Assembly: GCA_036639875.1 (NCBI GenBank)
Contig: JAVWHX010000061.1
Span: 1 to 13,230, forward strand
Reading direction: 5' to 3'
DNA: 13,230 bases
Source of the DNA: JAVWHX01 sp036639875
Lineage (GTDB): Bacteria; Bacillota_I; Bacilli_A; Erysipelotrichales; Coprobacillaceae
In this document: positions 1-8,628 of the stretch, in pieces
Numbering within the stretch: the first letter of the stretch is position 1
Layout: every line of letters starts with the position of its first letter
Translations under genes and position numbers: made by a program
Notes under the pieces: generated by a model
What the model saw: only the letters and a program-made list of their open reading frames with translations
The model's database searches: none
What the model was told of the DNA's origin: nothing

Positions 1-37
1 TTTTATTTATTAAAATTTCATAAAAAAGTTTTAAAAA

Positions 38-63
38 TAAATGATTGAGTTAGTTATCATTTA
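38..63. repeat. 8-bp inverted repeat overlapping the ctpA -35 region
   Basis: TAAATGAT (38-45) and ATCATTTA (56-63) are perfect inverted repeats separated by 10 nt. The right arm covers most of the predicted -35 hexamer. No T-tract follows on the + strand, so it is unlikely to be a terminator for an upstream + strand gene. An operator is possible, but in AT-rich DNA chance is a serious alternative. Confidence 0.35.
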
Positions 64-82
64 GGGGAATATATGGTAAAAT
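54..82 (+). promoter_or_regulatory. Promoter of the ctpA-uvrB-cca-uvrA-hprK-lgt operon
   Basis: A -35-like TTATCA (54-59) is followed after 17 nt by TAAAAT (77-82), which is preceded by TGG and so forms an extended -10 element. The predicted transcript start is near 89, about 12 nt before the ctpA ATG. The -35 box overlaps the right arm of an 8-bp inverted repeat (38-63). No LexA/DinR-type box (CGAAC-N4-GTTCG) is visible upstream. Predicted by eye. Confidence 0.55.
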
Positions 83-100
83 AAGAAAACGAGGTGGCGT

Positions 101-1534
101 ATGGATAATTTTGAATTTGAAAATAAAAAGAAAAAAAGATTAAAAAGAGAACCGTTATATATTATTGCATGTATTTTATGTTTGGTTATTGGCGCAGGGG
201 GAGGATATTTCTATTCACATGTATCCAATACATCAAAACAAAATGAAAAGGTAGATATTTCATCACAAATACAATCAGTTATTAATGATTCTTTTGTTGA
301 TGTAACAGGGTTAGAAACAACATTACAAGAAAGAATGTTATCGGGGATGGTGTCTGGATTAGGTGATCCATATTCATCATATTTGTCACAAAAAGAAGCT
401 TTAGAATTGGTTGATTCGATTAATGGTAATTTTGTTGGAATTGGCATTTCTTTTATAATGCTTGATAATAGTGCACTTATTTTAGAATGTTTTAAAGGAA
501 CTCCGGCTGCTGAAACAGGTTTATTAGCTGGGGATTTTATTACGCATGTCAATGGAACTTCGATAGCTGGATATTCTTCTGATAAAGTGAAATCAGTGAT
601 TCAAGGCACAGAGAATACGAAGGCTACTCTTAAAATATTAAGAGATGGCAAGGAAAAGACAGTTGATGTCATGAGAAAGAATGTAGATACTTCAGCTAGT
701 TATGAAGTGAAAACATCTAATAATAAGAAATTTGGATTGTTAAGAATTAATTCTTTTGGAGAACAAACATCACAAGTTGTTGAAAATGCTTTTAAAGAGT
801 TTAAGAATCAAGGAGTTGAAGACTTGCTTATTGATTTGAGAAGTAATGGTGGTGGTTTTTTAGAAGCTGCTAAGAATATCTTAGATTTATTAGTTGAAAA
901 AGATAAAACATTATTTACTGTTCAATATAAGACAGGAAAGAAAGACGCTGTTTATAAAGCAACAGATAGAGAGAAGTATAGTTTTAAAAATGGATATATC
1001 TTGGTTAATGGAGAAAGTGCAAGTGCATCTGAAGTCACTGCGGCAGGATTAAAAGATATTTTAGGTTATAAACTTATTGGAACGAAGACTTATGGTAAGG
1101 GGATAGTTCAAACTCAAAAAGTTCTTACTGATTCTTCAGTATTGAAATATACAGAAGCTAAATGGTTAACTCCTAAAGGTGAATGTGTTCATGAAAAAGG
1201 GATGGAACCTGATTATGAAGTTAAACAAAAGACTTTAGCTGATTTTTCATATCAAACCTTGAAGCAATCGTATAAGTATGACCAAGTTGACAATAATATT
1301 AAAATCATGCAAGAGATGTTAAAAGAATTAGGTTATAAAGTTGATAGAACTGATGGGTATTTTTCTAAACAGACAGAAATTGTTTTAAAAGAATTTGAAA
1401 AAGATAATCAATTGAAGAGTGATGGTATATATGAACAAAATGATAGTTTTGTTTTATTAAGTGTTTTGACTTATCATATTTATCAAGAAATTGATGATAG
1501 TGTTTATTTAAAGGCAATTGAACTTATTAAGTAA
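101..1534 (+). CDS. ctpA: S41 family carboxyl-terminal processing peptidase (CtpA/CtpB-like)
   Basis: This is a 477-aa serine protease that cleaves partly unfolded or C-terminally tagged substrates outside the membrane. A basic N-terminus (residues 9-17) and one hydrophobic segment (about 19-38) give an uncleaved anchor or signal. A PDZ domain (about 95-190) includes a GIGISF carboxylate-binding loop at 113-118. The S41 core follows, with the ESASASE motif at 305-311, where S308 is the expected nucleophile, and YGKG with K333 as the general base. So the Ser-Lys dyad is intact. Residues about 395-465 look like a peptidoglycan-binding_1 domain, as in Firmicute Ctp proteins. The start follows GAGGTGG at 91-97. 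It is the first gene of the operon, 14 nt before uvrB; ctp beside uvrB is familiar in Firmicutes. The substrate cannot be told from sequence. Confidence 0.93.
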   Translation: MDNFEFENKKKKRLKREPLYIIACILCLVIGAGGGYFYSHVSNTSKQNEKVDISSQIQSVINDSFVDVTGLETTLQERMLSGMVSGLGDPYSSYLSQKEALELVDSINGNFVGIGISFIMLDNSALILECFKGTPAAETGLLAGDFITHVNGTSIAGYSSDKVKSVIQGTENTKATLKILRDGKEKTVDVMRKNVDTSASYEVKTSNNKKFGLLRINSFGEQTSQVVENAFKEFKNQGVEDLLIDLRSNGGGFLEAAKNILDLLVEKDKTLFTVQYKTGKKDAVYKATDREKYSFKNGYILVNGESASASEVTAAGLKDILGYKLIGTKTYGKGIVQTQKVLTDSSVLKYTEAKWLTPKGECVHEKGMEPDYEVKQKTLADFSYQTLKQSYKYDQVDNNIKIMQEMLKELGYKVDRTDGYFSKQTEIVLKEFEKDNQLKSDGIYEQNDSFVLLSVLTYHIYQEIDDSVYLKAIELIK

Positions 1535-1540
1535 AGGTGG
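1533..1540 (+). promoter_or_regulatory. Ribosome binding site that sets the uvrB start
   Basis: AAAGGTGG lies 8 nt before the ATG at 1549. It rules out the in-frame GTG at 1537, which falls inside the Shine-Dalgarno itself. The site overlaps the ctpA stop codon, so the two genes are probably translationally coupled. Confidence 0.8.
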
Positions 1541-1548
1541 TGTTAGAA

Positions 1549-3522
1549 ATGGAAAAGTTTAAATTGGTATCTGAGTATTCTCCAATGGGAGATCAACCAA
1601 CCGCAATCGTGGAATTAATTAATGGTATAAATAATGGAAAAAGGGAACAAGTTCTTTTAGGGGGAACAGGGACAGGTAAGACTTTTACTGTTTCTAATGT
1701 TATTGCGAGTGTGAATAAGCCAACACTTGTTTTGGCACATAATAAAACACTAGCAGGACAACTTTATTCGGAATTGAAAGAGTTTTTTCCAGAAAATCGT
1801 GTAGAGTATTTTGTTTCTAACTTTGATTTTTATCAACCAGAAGCATATATTCCTAAGAGTGATGTTTATATTGATAAAACTGCTCAGACAAATTATGAAA
1901 TAGAAATGTTAAGATCTTCAGCTATGAACTCTTTATTAGAAAGAAGAGATACGATTGTTGTAGCGTCAGTTGCTTCTATTTATGGATTAGGTAATCCAGA
2001 ACAATATAAAGAAATGATTTTTTCATTAAGAGTTGGTGAAGAAATTGATCGTAAAGAGTTATTAATGTTTCTTGTCGATAGACAATATCAAAGAAATGAT
2101 ATTGAACAATCAAAAGGAACTTTTAGAGTTCGTGGAGATGTTGTTGAGATTGTTCCAGGACATACTGAAAGTTGGATTATTAGAATTGAGATGTTTGGTG
2201 AAGAAATTGAGCGGATTAGTGAAGCTGACCCATTGACTGGTAAAGTTTTAGGAAGTTATTCTAGTTATACGATTTACCCAGCATATGGTTATGTTACACG
2301 TAAAGAACAAATGTTAAAAGCGTGTGATACAATTGGTGATGAATTAAAAGATCGTTTAAAGGTTTTTGAGGATGAATTAAAACCGTTAGAGTTTGAACGT
2401 TTAGATCAACGAACAAGACAAGATATAGAGATGTTAAGAGAAGTTGGAATGTGTCCTGGTATAGAAAACTATTCTCGTCATATTGATGGGAGAGTTGCTG
2501 GGGAAAGACCATATACATTGATTGATTATTTTCCAGATGATTTCTTAATGATTGTAGATGAAAGTCATGTTATGTTGCCACAAGTAAGAGGAATGTTTAA
2601 TGGCGATAGGAGTCGTAAAACAACATTAGTAGAATATGGTTTTCGATTACCAAGTGCTTTAGATAATAGACCTTTACGTTTTGAAGAATTTGAAAAGATT
2701 ATTAATCAAGTGATTTATGTTTCCGCAACACCTGGTGATTATGAATTAGAAAAAGTACAGGGTGTTGTGACTGAACAAATTATTAGACCAACGGGTTTAT
2801 TAGATCCTGTTATTGAGATTAGACCAACAAAGAATCAAATAGATGATATTATTGAAGAAATTAACAATCGTATTGAAAAGAACGAAAGAGTTTTAATTAC
2901 GACGCTTACAAAGCGTATGGCTGAAGATTTAAGCGCTTATTTAAAAGAATTAGGATTAAAGGTTTCGTATCTTCATTCAGATACGAAAACACTAGAAAGA
3001 ACAGAAATCTTAAGAGATTTAAGAATCGGTAAATATGATGTTTTAATTGGAATTAACTTACTTAGAGAAGGATTAGACTTACCAGAGGTTTCGCTTGTTT
3101 GTATCTTAGATGCTGATAAAGAAGGGTTCTTAAGAAGTGAACGTTCATTGATTCAAACAATTGGACGTGCGGCTAGAAACTCAAGTGGTAAAGTGATTAT
3201 GTATGGGGATAAGATGACTGATTCGATGAGAAAAGCAATCGATGAAACAAATCGTCGTCGTGAAATTCAAGAAGCTTATAATCTTGAACATCATATTACT
3301 CCACAAACAATTAAAAAAGAAATTCGTGATGTTATTCATGGTAAAGAAATTATCGAGGATGTTTCTTCAATTATCAAAAAAGGTAAGAAAGCTGATAAGA
3401 AAGCTAAGAAATTAATTGTAGATGATTTAGAAAAACAAATGAAAGATGCTGCTAAGATATTAGACTTTGAGCGTGCAATGGAACTTAGAGATATTATTAT
3501 GGAACTTAAAGGTGAAAAATAA
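1549..3522 (+). CDS. uvrB: Excinuclease ABC subunit B
   Basis: UvrB is the damage-verifying helicase-like subunit of nucleotide excision repair; it is loaded by UvrA and then recruits UvrC. The 657-aa product is normal family length. Walker A GGTGTGKT is at 38-45. The beta-hairpin region is around 89-115 (YQPEAYIP and following residues). The DESH Walker B is at 337-340, and helicase motif VI QTIGRAAR is at 536-543. The C-terminal UVR domain (about 622-653) is the usual contact with UvrC. The ATG at 1549 is preferred over the GTG at 1537 because AAAGGTGG sits 8 nt upstream. The stop overlaps the next gene's start in TAATG. UvrA is encoded one gene further on, with a nucleotidyltransferase gene between them. 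No SOS box is visible nearby. Confidence 0.98.
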   Translation: MEKFKLVSEYSPMGDQPTAIVELINGINNGKREQVLLGGTGTGKTFTVSNVIASVNKPTLVLAHNKTLAGQLYSELKEFFPENRVEYFVSNFDFYQPEAYIPKSDVYIDKTAQTNYEIEMLRSSAMNSLLERRDTIVVASVASIYGLGNPEQYKEMIFSLRVGEEIDRKELLMFLVDRQYQRNDIEQSKGTFRVRGDVVEIVPGHTESWIIRIEMFGEEIERISEADPLTGKVLGSYSSYTIYPAYGYVTRKEQMLKACDTIGDELKDRLKVFEDELKPLEFERLDQRTRQDIEMLREVGMCPGIENYSRHIDGRVAGERPYTLIDYFPDDFLMIVDESHVMLPQVRGMFNGDRSRKTTLVEYGFRLPSALDNRPLRFEEFEKIINQVIYVSATPGDYELEKVQGVVTEQIIRPTGLLDPVIEIRPTKNQIDDIIEEINNRIEKNERVLITTLTKRMAEDLSAYLKELGLKVSYLHSDTKTLERTEILRDLRIGKYDVLIGINLLREGLDLPEVSLVCILDADKEGFLRSERSLIQTIGRAARNSSGKVIMYGDKMTDSMRKAIDETNRRREIQEAYNLEHHITPQTIKKEIRDVIHGKEIIEDVSSIIKKGKKADKKAKKLIVDDLEKQMKDAAKILDFERAMELRDIIMELKGEK

Positions 3523-4868
3523 TGAAGTTAAATAAATTGGCTGAAGATATTTTTCAAGATATTTTAAATCAGGGTGGCCAAGTCTATATTGTTGGTGGAT
3601 CAGTACGTGATATGGTTATGGGTATTGATAATCAGAAGGATATTGATGTAGAGGTTTATCATTTGTCTTATCAAGAATTATATGATGTTTTATCTAGGTA
3701 TGGCAATGTGAATACTTTTGGAAAGTCATTTGCGATTATGCAATTAGATAAATTGAAAGGTTATGATTTTGCATTACCTAGAAAAGAAATTAAAGCAGGT
3801 GTTAAACATCAAGATTTTGATATTATTATTGATCAAAATATGTCTATTGAAAAAGCTGTTTTAAGAAGAGATCTAACAATCAATGCATTGATGTTTGATT
3901 ATCAGAGTCAAGAGATTATTGATTTATATCATGGTCTTGATGATATTCAAAATAGAATCATTAGATGTGTTGATAAAGAAACGTTTATTGAAGATCCGTT
4001 AAGAGTTTTGAGGATTGCACAGTTTATTGCTAGATTTGAGATGACTGTTGAAAAGGAAACTTTTGATTTATGTGTAGATATGGTTAAAGCAGGTATGTTA
4101 GAACATCTATCTATAGAAAGAGTATATCAAGAGTATTGTAAGATATTGATGTCACCAAAACCTTCATTAGGTTTTGAATTCTTAAAACAAATTCATGCAT
4201 TACCATTCTATCTTCAAGATCTTGTCACAACATCTCAAAGATTAGATTATCATCCAGAGGGTGATGTTTTTACTCATACAATGTTGGTTATAGATGTTGC
4301 TGCATTGATGAAAGAGAAAACAGATGAACCATTATCATTTATGTGGTCTTGTTTATTACATGATATTGGCAAACCGATTGTTACAACATCAGATGGACAT
4401 GCCCCACTTCATAATGAAGCAGGTGTAGAAGTCTTTAAAAAAGTAAATATAATTCAATCACATAAACAAAGAGAATATATTTCTACCATGATTATGTATC
4501 ATATGCATTTGATGAATATGGCAAAGAATAATGCTAAAGATATTTCGTATTTAAGATTGCTTAAAAAGATAGATGATAAAATATCTATGAATGACCTGAT
4601 TTATATAAGTCGCTGTGATAAATTAGGGCGTGGTAGAGTATCTTATGAACAATATGATATATTTGAAGAATTTATTGAAGATAAGTTAAATAGATTGAAA
4701 GATAAAGCAGTTAAACCTATAATAAATGGGAATATATTGATTGAAAATGGATTTGATAAAAGTTCGTTATTTAAAGAAATATTAAATGAAGCGTATGATT
4801 TACAGCTTCAAGGATTAAATACAGAGAGTATATTAAGGAGTTTGAAGAAAAAGTATGAATCAAGATAA
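3522..4868 (+). CDS. cca: CCA tRNA nucleotidyltransferase / poly(A) polymerase family with HD domain
   Basis: This 448-aa class II nucleotidyltransferase probably adds or repairs the 3'-CCA of tRNA. The head domain has GGSVRD (25-30) and the metal-binding D40/D42 pair. RRDLTINAL (115-123) follows, then EDPLRVLR (157-164) and the ER motif (199-200). An HD phosphohydrolase-type domain (about 245-370) has H252 and the H280-D281 pair. That gives the HD-containing architecture rather than the shorter HD-less Bacillus Cca form. The start ATG overlaps the uvrB stop by 1 nt, with AAAGGTG at 3508-3514. The 3' end overlaps uvrA by 14 nt. An A-adding or CC-adding enzyme, or a poly(A) polymerase, cannot be excluded by eye. 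Lying between uvrB and uvrA is its unusual feature. Confidence 0.88.
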   Translation: MKLNKLAEDIFQDILNQGGQVYIVGGSVRDMVMGIDNQKDIDVEVYHLSYQELYDVLSRYGNVNTFGKSFAIMQLDKLKGYDFALPRKEIKAGVKHQDFDIIIDQNMSIEKAVLRRDLTINALMFDYQSQEIIDLYHGLDDIQNRIIRCVDKETFIEDPLRVLRIAQFIARFEMTVEKETFDLCVDMVKAGMLEHLSIERVYQEYCKILMSPKPSLGFEFLKQIHALPFYLQDLVTTSQRLDYHPEGDVFTHTMLVIDVAALMKEKTDEPLSFMWSCLLHDIGKPIVTTSDGHAPLHNEAGVEVFKKVNIIQSHKQREYISTMIMYHMHLMNMAKNNAKDISYLRLLKKIDDKISMNDLIYISRCDKLGRGRVSYEQYDIFEEFIEDKLNRLKDKAVKPIINGNILIENGFDKSSLFKEILNEAYDLQLQGLNTESILRSLKKKYESR

Positions 4869-7680
4869 AATTATTATTAAAGGAGCAAGGGTCAATAACT
4901 TAAAGAATATTGATGTAGAAATACCTAGAGATAAACTTGTTATTATGACTGGGTTATCAGGAAGTGGGAAGACATCTTTAGCATTTGATACAATTTATGC
5001 TGAAGGACAAAGACGATATGTTGAATCTTTAAGTGCTTATGCAAGACAGTTCTTAGGTGGGGTTGAAAAACCTGATGTTGATAGTATTGAAGGATTGTCA
5101 CCATCAATTGCGATTGACCAAAAAACAACTTCAAACAATCCTCGTTCAACTGTTGGAACAGTTACAGAGATTTTTGATTATTTAAGATTATTATATGCAC
5201 GTGTTGGTCATGCATATTGTCCAACTCATGGTACAGTCATTGAATCACAAACAATTAAACAAATGGTTGATACAATTGAACGTTATGATGATGGTGCAAA
5301 GTTACAAGTTCTTGCAAGAATGTGTAAGAACCAAAAAGGAACACATAAAGAATTATTAGAAGATTTATTAAAAGATGGATTCATTAGAGTAAGAGTTAAT
5401 GGTGAAACAAAACTACTTGAAGAAGAGATTGTTTTAGATAAGAATAAAAAACATAATATTGATGTAATTATTGATCGTATTGTAAAAAAAGAAGGATATC
5501 GTACACGTTTAGCTGATTCTTTAGAAACGGCTTTAAAGTTAACTGGTGGAGAAGCTATTGTAGAGAATTTAAGTGATAAAACTGAGAAGTTGTTTTCACA
5601 ACATTTGGCTTGTCCTCATTGTGGTTTTAGTGTACCTAAATTAGAACCTAGATTATTTTCTTTTAATAATCCTTTAGGGGCTTGTCCTGATTGTAAAGGT
5701 TTAGGTGTTAAGAATGAAGTTGATGATGATTTATTAATACCTGATTATTCTTTAAGTATTAATCAAGGAGGAATTCGTTATTTTAAAACATCGGTAGGTA
5801 CTGATCGTATTGAATGGCAAAGATTCTTAATCTTATGTGATGAATACAAGATTGATTTGGATAAACCTTTAAAAGATTTTACGAAGAAAGAAATGAATAT
5901 CATTTTAAGAGGTTCTGATCGACCAATTAAATATCAAATTGAATCAAGTTCAGGTAATATTAATAAAACAACAAAGTATATTGAAGGTGTTAAAACTTTA
6001 ATTGAAAGACGTTTTGAAGAAACAACATCTTCTTGGTCTAAGGAATGGTATGCTTCTTTTATGGCTGAACATACATGTCCAACATGTCAGGGAAGAAGAT
6101 TAAATGAACAAGTTTTAAGTGTGAAAGTTGGAGATATTAATATTAGTGAATTTACTGATATGTCTATTGAAAAGGCTTTGGTATTTGTTGATGGATTAAA
6201 ACTAAGTGAAACTGAGACACAGATTGCCAAGTTAATTATTAAAGAAATTCATGATCGTTTAACTTTCTTAAATAATGTTGGTCTTGGATATTTAACATTA
6301 TCTAGACGTGCAGGTGGTTTATCAGGTGGGGAAGCACAACGTATTCGTTTGGCTACTCAAATAGGTTCTCGTCTTACAGGTGTCTTATATGTATTGGATG
6401 AACCTTCAATTGGTTTACATCAAAGAGATAATGAGAAACTTATTCAAACATTATGTAATATGAGAGATTTAGGAAATAGTGTTATTGTTGTTGAACATGA
6501 TGAGGACACAATGAGAGCTTCTGATTATATTATTGATATTGGACCTGGAGCTGGAGTTCATGGTGGAACTGTTGTTGCAATGGGAACTCCTGAAGAGATT
6601 GAAAATGATGAAAATTCAATTACAGGACAATATTTAAGTGGAAGATTAAAAATACCTGTTCCAACAAAACGTAGAAAAGGGAATGGTTTATTTATTGAAG
6701 TGAAAGGTGCAAAAGCAAATAACCTTAAGAATATTAATGTGAAGTTCCCATTAGGTTCATTTGTTTGTGTGACTGGTGTATCTGGTAGTGGGAAGTCAAC
6801 ATTGGTGAATGAAATCTTATGTAAAGCAGTTCGTGCTAAGTTATATCATTCTAAAGAAAAACCAGGAGCTCATAAAGAAATCTTAGGATTGGATAATATT
6901 GATAAAGTTATTGAAGTATCACAAGATCCAATTGGAAGAACACCACGTTCTAATCCCGTTACATATACAGGAGTCTTTGATGAAATAAGAGATTTATTTG
7001 CGAAAACTCCAGAAGCAAAAATCCGTGGATATGATAAGGGGCGTTTCTCTTTTAATGTCAAAGGGGGACGTTGTGAGGCTTGTCAAGGTGATGGGATGAA
7101 GCGTATTAGTATGCACTTTTTACCTGATGTCTATGTTCCGTGTGAAGAATGTAATGGAAAACGTTATAATGAAGAAACGTTACAAGTCACATATAAAGAA
7201 AAAAGTATTTATGATATTTTAGAAATGACAATTGAAGACTCATTAGATTATTTTGAAAATCTTCCTAGAATTCATTCAAGATTACAAACAATTCATGATG
7301 TTGGATTGGATTATGTTAAACTTGGTCAAAGTGCAACGACATTATCTGGTGGGGAAGCACAACGTGTCAAACTTGCAAGTGAACTTCAAAAGAAAGCAAC
7401 TGGTAAGACTGTTTATATATTAGATGAACCAACAACGGGTTTACATAGTCATGATGTTGCAAGGTTAATTGAAGTTTTAAATCGTATTGTTGATCAAGGT
7501 GATACGGTTATTGTGATTGAACATAATCTTGATATGATTAAAGTTGCTGATCATATTATTGATTTAGGATTGGAAGGTGGCGATAATGGTGGTACAATTG
7601 TAGTATCTGGAACACCTGAGAAAGTCGCTAAATGTAAAGAAAGTCATACAGGACGTTTTCTTAAGAAAGTGTTGGATTAG
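4855..7680 (+). CDS. uvrA: Excinuclease ABC subunit A
   Basis: UvrA is the dimeric ABC ATPase that finds bulky DNA lesions and delivers UvrB. The product is 941 aa, typical length. ATPase I has Walker A GLSGSGKT (33-40), signature LSGGEAQR (489-496) and Walker B YVLDEP (512-517). ATPase II has Walker A GVSGSGKS (641-648), signature (830-837) and Walker B YILDEP (854-859). Zinc modules are C253/C256/C277/C280 and C740/C743/C763/C766; a further CPTC is at 408-411. An in-frame TGA at 4843 forces the start to 4855. The only good Shine-Dalgarno, AAGGAG (4835-4840), is 14 nt away, so the 14-nt overlap with cca suggests translational coupling. All catalytic motifs are intact. Confidence 0.98.
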   Translation: MNQDKIIIKGARVNNLKNIDVEIPRDKLVIMTGLSGSGKTSLAFDTIYAEGQRRYVESLSAYARQFLGGVEKPDVDSIEGLSPSIAIDQKTTSNNPRSTVGTVTEIFDYLRLLYARVGHAYCPTHGTVIESQTIKQMVDTIERYDDGAKLQVLARMCKNQKGTHKELLEDLLKDGFIRVRVNGETKLLEEEIVLDKNKKHNIDVIIDRIVKKEGYRTRLADSLETALKLTGGEAIVENLSDKTEKLFSQHLACPHCGFSVPKLEPRLFSFNNPLGACPDCKGLGVKNEVDDDLLIPDYSLSINQGGIRYFKTSVGTDRIEWQRFLILCDEYKIDLDKPLKDFTKKEMNIILRGSDRPIKYQIESSSGNINKTTKYIEGVKTLIERRFEETTSSWSKEWYASFMAEHTCPTCQGRRLNEQVLSVKVGDINISEFTDMSIEKALVFVDGLKLSETETQIAKLIIKEIHDRLTFLNNVGLGYLTLSRRAGGLSGGEAQRIRLATQIGSRLTGVLYVLDEPSIGLHQRDNEKLIQTLCNMRDLGNSVIVVEHDEDTMRASDYIIDIGPGAGVHGGTVVAMGTPEEIENDENSITGQYLSGRLKIPVPTKRRKGNGLFIEVKGAKANNLKNINVKFPLGSFVCVTGVSGSGKSTLVNEILCKAVRAKLYHSKEKPGAHKEILGLDNIDKVIEVSQDPIGRTPRSNPVTYTGVFDEIRDLFAKTPEAKIRGYDKGRFSFNVKGGRCEACQGDGMKRISMHFLPDVYVPCEECNGKRYNEETLQVTYKEKSIYDILEMTIEDSLDYFENLPRIHSRLQTIHDVGLDYVKLGQSATTLSGGEAQRVKLASELQKKATGKTVYILDEPTTGLHSHDVARLIEVLNRIVDQGDTVIVIEHNLDMIKVADHIIDLGLEGGDNGGTIVVSGTPEKVAKCKESHTGRFLKKVLD

Positions 7681-7689
7681 GAGGACATT

Positions 7690-8628
7690 ATGGGTAAATC
7701 GATAAAAGTAAAAGAACTATTGAAAGAAGCATTGTTTAAACAAGTTTCTGGTGATGATAAAGCTTTAGAAAGAGAAGTTTTTGTTGCAGAAATGAATCGA
7801 CCTGGTTTTGAATTGGCAGGATTCTTTAAACATACTGATTTTAGAAGAATTATATTATTTGGTGAAAAAGAAATGGCGTTTGTTCGTGAAATGACTAAAG
7901 AGAGTCAGTTGGCTTGCTTTTCTAAACTTGCGAATGATGAAACACCATGTATTATTATAGCAAAAGGATATGAATGTCCAGAAATATTAAAAAGCATTGC
8001 AATGAAAAGAAACTTTCCAATCTTTGAAACAACGCAAGCAACAGGACGTGTTTCAATTGATTTAACAAGTACGTTAGATGAAGCATTAGCTCCTGAAACA
8101 TTAATCCATGGAGTCTTCTTGAATATTTATGGTAAAGGTGTTGTTATAAGAGGAGATAGTGGAATTGGAAAATCAGAAATTGCTTTAGAATTGATTAAAA
8201 GAGGACATTTATTGATTGCTGATGATGCTATTGAGTTATATCATATTGGTCAATCTATTATTGGTAAAGCACCAGAAGTTTTAAAGAATTTATTAGAGAT
8301 TAGAGGGATTGGAGTTATTGATGCTTCTAAGATGTTTGGGGTTGCTTCTGTTTTACCTAAAGATAATGTTGATTTAATTATTCAATTAGATCGTTGGTTA
8401 CCATCTCGTGAATATACAAGAATTGGTATTGAAGAAGAAAATGCAACAGAAGAAATATTATCTGTTCCTATTCCTAAGATTGTTGTTCCAGTTACTAGTG
8501 GACGTAGTATGTCTGTTATTATTGAAGCAGCTGTTATGAATATGCAATTAAAAGATTCTGGTTTTGATTCTAGTAAAGAATTTGTAAACAGAATTTTAGA
8601 TAATATCAAGAGTAAACAAGTTCAATGA
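7690..8628 (+). CDS. hprK: HPr kinase/phosphorylase
   Basis: HprK phosphorylates and dephosphorylates the regulatory serine of the phosphocarrier HPr, which controls CcpA-type carbon catabolite repression in low-GC Gram-positives. The product is 312 aa, normal length. The catalytic domain has H140, the P-loop GDSGIGKS at 155-162, the acidic pair D178-D179, and the family signature EIRGIGVID at 203-211. These positions match the usual HprK numbering closely, so the enzyme looks fully active. AGGAGG (7679-7684) overlaps the uvrA stop and lies 5 nt before the ATG. The 3' end overlaps lgt by 4 nt in ATGA. The neighbourhood uvrA-hprK-lgt is a conserved Firmicute arrangement. The gene encodes a soluble cytoplasmic protein. 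Confidence 0.97.
   Translation: MGKSIKVKELLKEALFKQVSGDDKALEREVFVAEMNRPGFELAGFFKHTDFRRIILFGEKEMAFVREMTKESQLACFSKLANDETPCIIIAKGYECPEILKSIAMKRNFPIFETTQATGRVSIDLTSTLDEALAPETLIHGVFLNIYGKGVVIRGDSGIGKSEIALELIKRGHLLIADDAIELYHIGQSIIGKAPEVLKNLLEIRGIGVIDASKMFGVASVLPKDNVDLIIQLDRWLPSREYTRIGIEEENATEEILSVPIPKIVVPVTSGRSMSVIIEAAVMNMQLKDSGFDSSKEFVNRILDNIKSKQVQ

Noticed and set aside
38..63. Inverted repeat as a terminator of a gene upstream of the window
   Set aside because: No T-tract follows on the + strand. On the - strand a T-rich stretch does follow, but no minus-strand gene could end there without running through ctpA.
2294..2518. Antisense frames inside uvrB, uvrA, hprK, ctpA and the aminotransferase gene
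   Set aside because: They are frames opposite strongly conserved coding sequence with no start signals of their own; this one inside uvrB is representative.
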